Under the pieces are notes generated by a model that was not told the origin of the DNA, did not search any database, and was given only the letters and a program-made list of their open reading frames with translations. Source: Rhipidocladum racemiflorum (taxonomy: Eukaryota > Streptophyta > Magnoliopsida > Poales > Poaceae). Taken from it: a stretch of 64,000 nucleotides of DNA. The stretch is taken from positions 58,738,561 to 58,802,560 of the forward strand of contig CM070569.1 of the NCBI GenBank assembly GCA_036346355.1, read 5' to 3'. Below, in pieces: positions 11,641 to 21,731 of this stretch (positions within the stretch are counted from its first letter, which is position 1; the number at the start of each line of letters is the position of its first letter). The translations under genes and the position numbers were made by a program.

Positions 11641-12135
11641 GATTAAGTGGGAATCTAATAACCCAAAAGCCCACAAACTCGTATATATTTTTCTTTTCCA
11701 TTTTATTTCCAAAATTAGTGATTTTTTTAGAGAAAAAAAGAGAGTAATCAAAATCGGATAGCTCATGAGGCAGAGCTCTTCTTCTATCCTCACAGAGCTC
11801 AAGCCTCTTGCTTGCATGGCTCTCCTCTAGCTCCAAGAACACTGCTCCATCCTCCAAATCTCCAACTCCCGCCTCCAACATCCCCTCAAACCCCCGAGAA
11901 AATCCTTGCAGGGGCCATCTTTCGCCGCCCAATGCAACCAAGATTCCCAGCTCCTCCAGAATCGTAACCCCGGTGCACCGTGCCCAAAGCTGCAATTTTG
12001 GCGCAAAAGGTGGTAGCGCCTTGGCAGGGTGAGACCCTCCTCCTCCCCATGGCTGCATCATCCTAGTCGCTCCCTTCTCTTGAGGCGAAGGTTGACGTGA
12101 AGGTCATCCTCAAGTCCATCATGCATGGTGGCCAT
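11641..12135. other. Spacer between kinase pseudogene fragments; nothing recognised
   Basis: The sequence includes a TA-rich patch and a pyrimidine-rich stretch. The minus-strand open frame 11633-12061 has no recognisable domain. Confidence 0.4.
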
Positions 12136-12230
12136 CGATGACTTCAACAGACGTCGCCAGAATCACGTCCAATTCCACGGTCGGTGTCATCCTCGACACG
12201 GGCATCCTTGTCCTTGCCGACGCCGCAGAA

Positions 12231-12385
12231 TGACCACACCGCGGGCTGCGCCAGGAGATTCGGCGAGCAGCAGCTGCAGTCATGGCTGCATGGTGACCAC
12301 ACCGTGGGCTGCTCCAGGAGCTTCCGTGAGTGGTAGCTGCAGGCGTGGCTATAGGGTGACCACATGGCGGGCTGCGCCTGGAACA
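12231..12385 (+). repeat. 63-bp tandem repeat, about 2.5 units, inside the kinase pseudogene
   Basis: Units start with TGACCAC at 12231, 12294 and 12357, an exact 63-bp spacing (21 codons). Each unit carries GGGCTGCxCCxGGA and GCTGCAGxC(A/G)TGGCT words. Read in one frame it gives a 21-residue repeat beginning TTPRAAPG / TTPWAAPG / TTWRAAPG. Confidence 0.85.
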
Positions 12386-12548
12386 CTAGCATGCAGTGCA
12401 GCGTTCAAGCCATGTAGAAGATGCCGAAGAATGACAGGTTCTATTCCATGCCCAGTGTGAAGCTGCCGAGCGATGCGCAGAGCGTGGCGGTTGCCAATGC
12501 CCACGATTGTGAGCTCACATGTCTAGAGAACTGTTCTTGCACATCTTA

Positions 12549-13120
12549 GAGCATTTCCAACGAGGGCCCCTAAAATAGAGTCTCTATTTTGGATTTAGAG
12601 ATTCCTCTTATTTTATGGGGTCCTGTTTTTAGAGCACAAGTTCAACAACAACCCCTAAATCTCAGCCCCTATTTTACTTTTTCTCCTATTTTGACATATC
12701 CGCTATGTATAATCTTCATTTGACACCACTAAAATTCAATCAAAAAATTTGTAATACATAAAACATAAGCATATTAACATTTACAATTTTAAAACATGAT
12801 ATTTCAAATTTAAATTTAAAATTTTCAAAACATGATAATTAGATAAATAGAAACTCCGAATAATGAATCAAACTACGAAGCGCTGTGAATTGCCCACAAA
12901 TGCTCAATAAGATCATCTCGAAGCCTCTCAAGTATTTCTCTATCTTCAATAATAGGGGATGTACTCGTATCCTTAGAAATTGGGGCTGAGGAGACAAATT
13001 TAGGGGCCTCCTAATTTTAGAAGCTTGAGTTGGGGCCCTGCTGGATCTTTTTTTTTACTACACTCCCTATTTTAAGGTTTAGGGGCTGGTTTAGGGGCTC
13101 TGCTAGAGATACTCTTGCTC
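12549..13120. mobile_element. PIF/Harbinger-type non-autonomous element (572 bp)
   Basis: It starts GAGCATTTCCAACGAGGGCC and ends with the imperfect inverse GGGGCTCTGCTAGAGATACT followed by CTTGCTC. TTA is duplicated on both sides (12546-12548 and 13121-13123), the Harbinger signature. Removing it rejoins receptor-kinase homology (TCTTGCACATC to ACAACGGCAGC), so the insertion point is certain. The interior is AT-rich with no transposase. Confidence 0.85.
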
Positions 13121-13264
13121 TTACAACGGCAGCTGCTCACTGTGGTACGTAGATCTCATCAACCTCCAAGACACGAGCAACATTGGTACTGAAGACGACA
13201 CCATCTCTATCTTCCTGGCTGCATCGGAGTTCTCCAGTACCGGCAACACCAAGAAACTGATTAT

Positions 13265-13482
13265 TGTTGGAATTAATCTTGTAAATAAGAGAGGAGTCCG
13301 AATCCTACAAGGAAAGTGTCCTGTTCATATTTGGATTGTTGAATCCTATTCCGTTTCTTAGGACTGTAGTTTAGATATAAATATAGGGGTAGTCATGAGT
13401 TTTGTAAGCAAAAAGCAAGAAAAACAAGAAGAAATAAAGAATAGAAAATTATCCCAAAGTTTTTTAATGTCCTGTTCCAACA
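13265..13482 (+). repeat. Short copia-type LTR (218 bp) with adjacent primer-binding site
   Basis: Perfect terminal inverted octamers TGTTGGAA and TTCCAACA bound it. A TATA-like TATAAATATAGG is at 13376-13387. The next bases, TTGGATCATAGCC (13485-13497), resemble the initiator-Met primer-binding site TTGGTATCAGAGCC, marking a plus-strand 5' LTR. Only about 150 bp of possible internal sequence follow before another LTR-like segment begins. Confidence 0.75.
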
Positions 13483-13635
13483 ATTGGATCATAGCCTAGA
13501 GTTTTAGATCAAACCACTATCCGGGAGGAGACTTTCAGGTGGCCATCTCGGGGAAAGGTACTGCAAAGGCGGCCATCGGAGCGACGAACACGTGCAAGAG
13601 AGCGTGCGCATGACGAGCAACTCGGTGTCACCATC

Positions 13636-14850
13636 TGTCGGGACCTGAATATGCAAATTCGGACCCTCTGTGTATTCAGCACTAGTCCAGGATCACGCTA
13701 GTGCACACAGTCTCAACATAGATGAAATATCACAATCATACACAGCGGAATAATAAAAATAACACAATTATAGAATATAAACTATTGAACGACCTTAAGG
13801 TCAACCTTACATTTGTGAGGCCTTGACGGCTTCAACTCCAAATAAGCAGCAGCGGAACGAAGAATGTCGGTGAATTCCATTAATATGCCACAGGCAACTA
13901 ACATGGTTCAACTCCTAGATATTCGCCTCTTCGCGGAACCCCATCTTCGAAGGTGTAGACTTCTGCTCAACTGGTGATTTGTTTGTTGCAAGGGGTGAGT
14001 ACATAAAGCACTCAGTAAGTCATACATAGAATGCACGTCTAATAACTATATGCATAGTTTATTCTAAATGAATGGTTGAATTGGCTATTTGCGATAAAGC
14101 AGTATTCACAAATAACATAATAGATTGCAAAGCGGTAAATTAAACAAGTAACAATAGTAATAAATTTTCACAGTTATTTCACAAGTAAATCACTCCACAT
14201 CTTTAATCAGTTATCACTTTTCCATAGGCAACCTGCCTCCAAGCCTAAGTTCAATTTGAAGAAAATCTAACCTTTGACTGTAATTCCCGAGCATTGTCTA
14301 GTACCGCGGACACGGCTATTCGAATAGTTTTGACACTTTGCAGAGGTTATACACTTTATCACAAGATATAATCAACTCACCACGTCAGCCGTGAATCGCC
14401 AAGAAACACCGAAGGACACTCATGAAAAATCCAATTCCAAACACTTTTCTTTTGATTTCAATCAACCGAACCAAGAAAACCAACGAAACCGACCATTAGA
14501 ACGGTAAAGAGCAACTGAAAGAATCCACCACGAACTTTTCTATTCGACTCCAGCCAACTACCCGGTCTTCGACAGAAAGGATAAGCACTCTTCTCCTATA
14601 GGGGTTAATAATTCTTCGGTGATGGCGTTAATCGGCCACACCGTCAAATCATACCCTTACTATGAACAGAAAGAGGTGACCGAAACCCTTCGGTACCACA
14701 ATCCCACTTTATCGCAACAACAAGAACAATTCAATCATTTATCTCATAGACATAGCAACATGCATTATCAAATGAAGCATTTAACATCAAAGCTTAAATA
14801 CAACATTTAAGCCTAAAGAAACGATACCCATACCCTTTCCTACTGTGCAT
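13636..14850 (-). repeat. Gypsy-type LTR fragment related to the solo LTR at 27466
   Basis: It begins TGTCGGGACC and shares ordered blocks with the solo LTR that starts at 27466: CTCTGTGTATT...ACTAGTCC...TAGT(G/A)CACACAGT, ACCTTA(A/T)GGTCAA, GGTGAGTACATAAAG, and CGGCTATTCGAATAGTTTT near 14310. The right end is lost where leader sequence of the next element starts near 14850. Strand is set only by similarity to that solo LTR, and the exact right border is uncertain. Confidence 0.6.
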
Positions 14851-15024
14851 CCATGTGTGTCAAATTTTAGATTAGTTATTCCACTTTTGCAAGTTTTAAT
14901 GTTGCTATCCTATGACAAAATTTTAGTTAAAACCTAAGCCATGTTTCTAAGTTATTCCACATCACATTTTAGTTGTACCCTATAGCATGACACTAAAAAT
15001 AGACATTCCAAGGACCTACAGCCC

Positions 15025-15036
15025 GCTCTGATACCA
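15025..15036 (-). other. primer-binding site next to the split Tekay LTR
   Basis: On the minus strand it reads TGGTATCAGAGC, a full match to the initiator-Met tRNA-type site, two bases after the LTR end. Confidence 0.85.
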
Positions 15037-15578
15037 ACTGTAACACCCCGGCATCTAGTATGCCCGAATGCTACCAAACATAGACTAAACAACATCTAAA
15101 TACCACAAATTAAAGTAAATTACAGCAAAGGAGTAAATGCTAAAACCAAAAATTTAATGACATCTCCTTTTTTTTTCCATGAATTGGAGCAACAACATTA
15201 TGATCACAGGATATAGCATAAAGAATGACATCTAAATCATCAATAACGAGGATTCTAGCAACAGTATAAGTCTAGAATAACGAATTCAACCATCTCATGA
15301 GCTAAACGAAGCAAATGAGGGAACAAGCACACAATTTAACCATGCACCAAGTTTCATGGCACTATTCTTATTATCATGACTCAAGCTGACAAATCTGCCT
15401 AAAGGTGTGGAGCTACGTGAAGATGTGTAGCTAACACCCCTTCCCACATGCTGGTGTCATGGTACCTAAGAAAAACAACATAAACACAAGCGTGAGTTCG
15501 TCACTCAGCAAGTATATTGCAATGGACCAAAAAGAACAATTCAACGTTAACATCACTACCATGCTCAACATCATGTAC

Positions 15579-16675
15579 TGAAGGATCGTTATTTTTGATC
15601 CAGTTGATTTTGATGATGAGTATTTGAAAAATATTTGAAACCAGTTTGATATTTCGACAAGATTTATTTTTTGGTTTCTTTATTTGAAAAGATCTGAAAT
15701 CAGTTTGATTATTTAAAAAGCTTTTTGTTTTTTGCAAAGGTTTTTGTTCGTGTTTTGAAATCATGTTCTTAGAATATTTAATGCAATGCACTCCTGTGAG
15801 TGGTTGCATGGTTTAATGTGAGTCAAGTCGCGGACTTATGCTCGGAATCGTTTTGTGGTTTGTTCATGTGCAGGTATTGCTCGAGGGCGAATGTGGTCGA
15901 TGACGGGACTGGAACTAGGTTCATGGAGGAACTGAGGTTCGGGACTAGGTTCGAGAGGCCGAGGTCTTGGTGGTCAAGGATGTCATGCGGGACGTTCGGG
16001 CTAAGAGAATGGTGCACATGAAGAATGGTTAGTCACGTGAGAATGGCATGAGGTCATTCGCGTGCAAAGTGTTAGTCACGTGAGTATGGTAGGGTTGCCA
16101 TACGCGTGCAAGAGTTGTACTCGGCCAGGTTGGGCCAAGTGGAGTTGTGTTGAATACATGCTCTTTCTAGGATTAGGAGTGGGAATCCTTTTAGGATTAG
16201 GTGTGTTTGCCTTCTTTAAATAGAGGGGTTGCCTCCTGTTGAAGGCAATCAAGCTTTGAGCAAGCTTTAGGGTTGTACTCTTTTGTTTGGAGTATTTTAG
16301 ACAAAAGAAAGGAGAAATAAAGATCAAGTTCATCAAATCTTTCATGAGCTACAATTCTAGTTAGATTTATTCTCGCCATCTTCTGGAACAGTAAGCTTGC
16401 GAAGGTCATAACTTTTGATCCGTAAGTCCGATTGAGCTGATTCTTTTGGGTTTGATTCGTATTGGAATCTAGTTTCTTGTGTCCAAATTTTAGATCGATC
16501 GGACGGTTGGATCTCGAGGAATTCGCATTTTACCAAACCTCTATCATTCTGTTTTTTTCAAAACGAGGCAATTATTTGGTTCTATTTTGGGGTAAACTTT
16601 TAATAGATCAAGAATTTGGTTTTAGCTTCCGCACAATCATTCACCCCCCCTCTGATTGCTATATTCGGTCCTACA
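15579..16675 (+). repeat. 5' LTR of the Sirevirus-like element (1097 bp)
   Basis: It runs from TGAAGGATCG to GGTCCTACA. It differs from the 3' copy by scattered substitutions and several one- or two-base length changes in homopolymers (for example TTTTTTGG against TTTTTGG near 15665), plus absence of a 19-bp duplication found in the right copy. Confidence 0.93.
16034..16220 (+). promoter_or_regulatory. LTR promoter: two G-boxes and a TATA-like box
   Basis: Two copies of TTAGTCACGTGAG place CACGTG at 16034-16039 and 16077-16082, within a partly duplicated segment that also repeats CGCGTGCAA. A TATA-like TTTAAATAGAGG begins at 16213. The right LTR has the same G-boxes at 21068-21073 and 21111-21116. 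G-boxes bind bZIP/bHLH factors in plants, so hormone or stress control is possible but unproven here. Confidence 0.55.
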
Positions 16676-16678
16676 AGA

Positions 16679-16689
16679 GGTATCAGAGC
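16679..16689 (+). other. primer-binding site of the Sirevirus-like element
   Basis: GGTATCAGAGC, three bases after the LTR end, matches the initiator-Met tRNA complement used by most plant copia elements. Confidence 0.85.
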
Positions 16690-16700
16690 AAGGTTAAGGT

Positions 16701-18790
16701 ATGGCGTCAGACGTGTATGTTAATCGTCCTCCTATGCTTGATGATTCAATTTTTCTTATTGGAAGAGTCGTATGCAATCCTATATTGAGGCTCAAGGTAA
16801 TGATGTTTGGTGCAAAGTTTCTACTGTTTTTGATGTTCGATATAGTCACCAATGATAATAAAGTAGACGTTGATATGAATGCTAAAGCTAGAAACTTGAT
16901 TTTTCAAGGAATTTCGAAAAGAATTTGATCGAGTTTCTCATCTACGTTACCTTATTCTGTTTGGAAGACATTATGTGACTATCATGAAGGTTCTACTAAG
17001 ATTAAGAAAGTGCGCAAAAATATTTATCAAAAGGACTTTTCTGATTTTGCTATGAGACCAGGTGAATCAATTGATGATCTTTTCTCTCGATTTGAGAAAA
17101 TCTTGTGTAATTTGCGTGGTGTTGGAGTAACTAATTCAGTTGAGGATAACGCTAGTAAAATTTTGAGATCTCTTAGTCCTGAATGGCGCATGGTTATTCT
17201 TGCGATTAATCAAGCTGTTGATTTGGATACTTTGACCATGGATGATCTTTATTCTAGACTAAAAACTTATGAGATGGATTCCTTGTCACCTAGAGATGAT
17301 AAGTCCTCTACACATGCACTTGTTGCTAACCTCGACTACCATCTTTTGTTTCCTTATGCAGGATTGGCTTCTTTTTCGAGATGAACAGTTTGAGATGCTT
17401 CTGAAGAAGATCTTGTGCTCATCTCCTCACGTGCTTTTAAAGCACTCAACAATGTGAGGATGAGGAGGCGTGGAGGCACAACTTGAGTCCTTCAACCGCT
17501 TTGAGTGTGACATTCCGGGCATGTTAAAGCAAAGCTGTCTAAGTTGAAGAAGAAAGAAGAACGGGAATCGGCTGCGCAGCTCAAGACACACTACTTCTAG
17601 GCGCCCCAATTTTCGGAAAGTTGCTAAGAAAGTCTTAGCCGCCATAGAGAGTGTGATCTTAGCGATGTGGACTTTGAGAGTGATAATGAGCCACATGATA
17701 AGAAGAAGGACAAGAAGGGAGATTCGATGATGACTTCACCGGATGTGTTTCATGACTAGAAGGGATAGCGACAACGACTCCGATTTTGAAGAGGTGAGGC
17801 CTTCTTATGATGAGCTTGAGTATGCCATGGTTAAATTAGCTTGAACTTAAAAGTCTAAGAAGGCTCTTAAAGAAAAAGATCTAGAAATTGATAGTTCCAA
17901 TTCTGAAATTGCAAGACTTAGATCTTTAATTCCTGATGATGATTCTTGCAAATCTTGTGATGTGCTACAATCTGAAGTTATTGCTTTAAGGAGTGTTCAT
18001 GCTTCCCTATTGCATCAAAATGAGAAACATGTTAAACATGCTAGCTGTTCCACTGATGATTTGCATGGTTCAATCTCTTGTCCTAAATGTTCGATTCTTG
18101 AATTGAAATTGAAAGATGCAAATGCTAGAGTTTCTCAGATGACTAATAACATGCTCACTCATGAGGTTCTTTCATGCTCTACTTGTCGCAAAGCGAGAAG
18201 AGAAGGTTGATATTCCTTGCAATAATTGTCTTGTGCTTTCTCGTAAAGTTGATTACTTGCAAGATTGTTTAGAGCATTTTACTAAAGGAAAGAAAAACCT
18301 AAATATGATTTTGGATCAATCAAAAGTCAGCACTCATCACAAAGGTTTAGGTTTTGATCCTTATGCTCATCACAAATCACATGCTCCTCTTTGTTGTTAA
18401 AGCTCTTGAAAGTGGAAAGTTTGAAATTGTCAAAGAGCACTGAAAACTGTTTTTAAATCTGCTGGAATTTTATCTTCTACTATGATGAGTGCAAATGTTG
18501 CTTCTACTTCTAAAGCTAAACATCATGTTAAATACACTTGCACTCAATGTGGTAAAGATGGTCATTTAGTTCAGTTCTGCTTTAGACTAGCTAAACAACA
18601 AAGGATAGAAAGGTTCAATGCTAAGTCTAATGTCAGAAAGACACACTTTGCTTCTCATTATGTGCCCAGGGTGAAGCAAACACCTTTTGTTGCTAAAAAC
18701 ACGGGAAAGGATAAATCTATTTTTGTGCATAAAAATTCTCGTGTTGTGCCTACTGTTGTGCGTCGTGTGTCTCGATCTTTGGATTCCTAA
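16701..18790 (+). pseudogene. copia gag remnant (UBN2-type domain, coiled coil, zinc knuckle)
   Basis: The start at 16701 reads MASDVYVNRPPMLDD, the usual opening of Sirevirus-like gag. The UBN2-type core lies in the next pieces, clearest at 17010-17350 (SDFAMRPGESIDDLFSRFEK, then ASKILRSLSPEWRMVILAI). Downstream are charged coiled-coil pieces with CxxC pairs (SCKSCDVLQSEVIALRS at 17950; SCPKCSILELKLKDA at 18080). A CCHC knuckle, CTQCGKDGHLVQFC, sits near 18538. At least six frame changes or stops break it. The expected protease and integrase do not follow, because pol is deleted after about 18790. Confidence 0.85.
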
Positions 18791-19105
18791 ATGCTTTATT
18801 TCTAACCCCGATCTGAGACATCGACACTTTCGCTTCTATGTAGGCTTCTCACGCGAGGAAGGAGAACATATGGCTAGTGGATTAGGATGCTCACGCCACA
18901 TGTCCAATGATAAGAATTGGTTCTCCTACTTCACTTGTGCATCTATTGCTTAAAGTGTTTTTTTGCAAGATGCTTCCTCCACCTCTGTTTTAAAAGGCAC
19001 TAGTCCAAATAGTGCAGTGCAGTGCATATGTTCAGGGGAGAGTATCTTTGTTGATGAAGATGATGATGATGCTTTGTTGAGGATGAGATAATTGGAGTTC
19101 TTTGT

Positions 19106-19503
19106 GTGCTTGTGTGCTCGTTTTCAAGCTTCCCGCGTGCTTCACATCGACAAGCTATCAAGAGGATTTTAAGGTATCTCCGTGGTACTCAAGATTTTGG
19201 CATTTGGCTTTCTGCTTCTTCACGCATTAGTTTAAGACCTTTCTCTGATGCTGAATTTGGAGGATGTGGAATTGATAGAAAAAGTACATCTGGTTCATGC
19301 CACTTCTTGAGTAATTCTCTTTCTTGGACACATTGACATCAGATTTCATTTTCTTAGAGATCATGTTGAAAAAGAGCTATTGAACTGAAATTTGTTGATT
19401 CGGTGCTCAACTTGCTGATATTTTCACTAAACCGCTTGATTTTTCTCGTTTTGCTTTCTTACGCGGTGAACTTGGGATCATTCATCCCCATGGGTTGATT
19501 TGA
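19106..19503 (+). pseudogene. copia pol C-terminal remnant (RNase H tail)
   Basis: The frame 19106-19336 has AIKRILRYLRGTQDFGIWL, then SDAEFGGCGIDRKSTSGSCH, the conserved C-terminal copia RNase H pattern. After a break, 19406-19503 gives GAQLADIFTKPLDFSRFAFL and stops at TGA 19501-19503, the usual end of copia pol. The purine run GAGGGGGAG directly overlaps this stop, as in many plant copia elements. All upstream RT, RNase H core and integrase sequence is missing. Confidence 0.85.
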
Positions 19504-20619
19504 GGGGGAGTCTTGAGTTTATCTCTTTTTGGGTTACTTGACTTTGGTTCCTAGAAGTGATTTTTTTATAAGTGGTATTTTGACTTTACACCTCAAGTAA
19601 AAACCCCTATTTACATTGCATCATGTAGTACAAAGCTTTGGTGATTATTCTTGTGTATATAGCCAAGTTAATGCTCAATGCTTTACTTATCACTAAAAGG
19701 CTAAAATAATTCAATTTGAGATGCTTTTCGAGAATATTTTGGCTCTTGCTCATTATGGTATTGCCTTTGTGAAATAGGCTTAAAAGTTTCTTGTCATCTG
19801 TTGAAAGGCTAGAGCTGATTAGAAACTATGTGTGAGTTTTGTTGGACTTCAAATGATCATTATGAGTCTCAAGCAAAATCAGTGTTTTAATGTTAAAAGC
19901 AAGTTGAAAAAGATGCAAGCAAAAGCTACTTGGCTAAACACAAGTTTAGTACAATGTGCGACTTCCTTGCCAGGATTTAAATGCAAAAGATGCAAGAAAA
20001 GGCTACTTGTCTAAACAAAAGTTCAGAACAATGTGAAGCCACTTGCCAATTTAAATGAGAAAGATACAAGAAAGAACTACCTACTCATACACAAGTATGG
20101 GCTAGTGTGCATACTTGTCATCCTCGTTGATCACAAAGCAAAATTGTCAAACTTGCTAAAAGAGAAAAAGGAAATTCAAATGGTTGAAAAAGGCTTGAGA
20201 CAAATATTAGTGAATTTGAAAGTCTCTCTATGCTCATGATAGATTTCTTTTTCGCTTTGGCAAAATCTGTTTATGACATTTTACTTGTTTGCTCTAATTT
20301 GCTTATGCAATAACTATTCTATGTGTTAGAGCCTCCATATTCTCACAATTTGCTTTCTCATTGGATAATTTGATACAAAATGAGAAAGTTCTCCTAAAAA
20401 CTCTTCAAATGCTTTACTTTGATTATATACCTTGAATATACTTCAAAGCTTGAGATCTTGCATTCATTAAGGGAGTTTTGAGATCTTGATGACTATTTTG
20501 TCAAAAAGGAGAACAAGTCAAGGAGGTTTTTGAATTGGGATTATTTGGTCTTTTGGTTCTTGCTCAATCTCTTGTCAAATCTTATATTGTGTTTTGTCAA
20601 ATTACTCATCAAGGGAGAT
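19504..20619 (+). other. Non-coding region between pol end and 3' LTR
   Basis: This AT-rich stretch contains words such as GCAAGTTGAAAAAGATGCAAGC that recur loosely (19900-20080). Open frames are under 70 codons. Sireviruses commonly carry a long region here, sometimes with an envelope-like frame; I see none. It ends in the polypurine tract AAGGGAGAT. Confidence 0.6.
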
Positions 20620-21731
20620 TGAAGGATCGTTATTTTTGATCCGATTGATTTTGATGATGAGTATTTGAAAAATATTTGAAACCAGTTTGATATTTCGACA
20701 AGATTTATTTTTGGTTTCTTTATTTGAAAAGATCTGAAATCAGTTTGATTATTTGAAAAGCTTTTGTTTTTGCAAAGGTTTTTGTTCGTGTTTTGAAATC
20801 ATGTTCTTAGAATATTTAATGCAATGCACTCCTGTGAGTGGTTGCATGGTTTAATGTGAGTCAAGTCGCGGACTTGTGCTCGGAATCGTTTTGTGGTTTG
20901 TTCATGTGCAGATATTGCTCGAGGGCGAATGTGGTCGATGACGGATCGAACTAGGTTCATGGAGGAACCGAGGTTCGGGACTAGGTTCAGAGGCGAGGTC
21001 TTGGTGGACAAGGATGTCATGCGGGACGTTCGGGCTAAGAGAATGGTGCACATGAAGAATGGTTAGTCACGTGAGAATGGCATGAGGTCATTCGCGTGCA
21101 AAGTGTTAGTCACGTGAGTATGGTAGGGTTGCCATACGCGTGCAAGAGTTGTACTCGGCCAGATTGGGCCAAGTGGAGTTGTGTTGAATACATGCTCTTT
21201 CTAGGATTAGGAGTGGGAATCCTTTTAGGATTAGGAATCCTTCTAGGATTAGGTGTGTTTGCCTTCTTTAAATAGAGGGGTTGCCTCCTGTTGAAGGCAA
21301 TCAAGCTTTGAGCAAGCTTTAGGGTTGTACTCTTTTGTTTGGAGTATTTTAGACAAAATAAAGGAGAAATAAAGATCAAGTTCATCAAATCTTTCGGCGA
21401 GCTACAATTCTAGTTAGATTTATTCTCGCCATCTTCTGGAACAGTAAGCTTGCGAAGGTCATAACTTTTGATCCGTAAGTCCGATTGAGCTGATTCTTTT
21501 TGGGTTTGATTCGTATTGGAATCTAGTTTCTTGTGTCCAAATTTCAGATCGATCGGACGGTTGGATCTCCGGGAATTCGCGTTTTACCAAACCTCTATCA
21601 TTCTGTTTTTTTTCGAAAACGAGGCAATTATTTGGTTCTATTTTGGGGTAAACTTTTAATAGATCAAGAATTTGGTTTTAGCTTCCGCACAATCATTCAC
21701 CCCCCCTCTGATTGCTATATTCGGTCCTACA
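20620..21731 (+). repeat. 3' LTR of the Sirevirus-like element (1112 bp)
   Basis: It has the same termini as the 5' copy. It carries an extra tandem copy of the word AGGAATCCTTCTAGGATT near 21233-21251, which accounts for much of the 15-bp length difference. Confidence 0.93.

Larger units (their letters stand above)
12136..13263 (+). pseudogene. S-domain receptor kinase extracellular fragment (B-lectin to pre-membrane region), interrupted by a MITE
   Basis: About 12165-12230 matches the B-lectin part of the intact gene around the residues TVGVILDTGNLVLADA. The stretch 12395-12548 matches the region from the cysteine-rich segment into the PAN domain, including CELTCLENCSCTS. After the Harbinger-type insertion, 13121-13260 continues with NGSCSLWY-like sequence and the IGTE segment, ending just before where the transmembrane helix should start (TKKL). 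A copia LTR begins immediately afterwards at 13265. S-locus glycoprotein sequence is missing and replaced by a 63-bp tandem repeat (12231-12385). Frames are broken throughout. Confidence 0.8.
15579..21731 (+). mobile_element. Sirevirus-like Ty1/copia retrotransposon, internally deleted (6153 bp)
   Basis: Direct LTRs TGAAGG...CCTACA at 15579-16675 and 20620-21731 bracket it. The 5-bp duplication TGTAC is perfect (15574-15578 and 21732-21736). The order is LTR, primer-binding site (16679), gag, a short RNase H/pol tail (19106-19503), a roughly 1.1-kb non-coding region, polypurine tract AAGGGAGAT (20611-20619), LTR. Protease, integrase and most of RT are gone. The large gag with coiled-coil and CxxC segments, the RNase H motif GCGIDRKSTSGSCHFL and the long 3' spacer fit Sireviruses (inference). 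It interrupts an older Tekay LTR. Confidence 0.92.

Noticed and set aside
13616..13636. Primer-binding site next to the LTR fragment at 13636
   Set aside because: The minus-strand reading GATGGTGACACCGAG matches no tRNA complement I can name with confidence.
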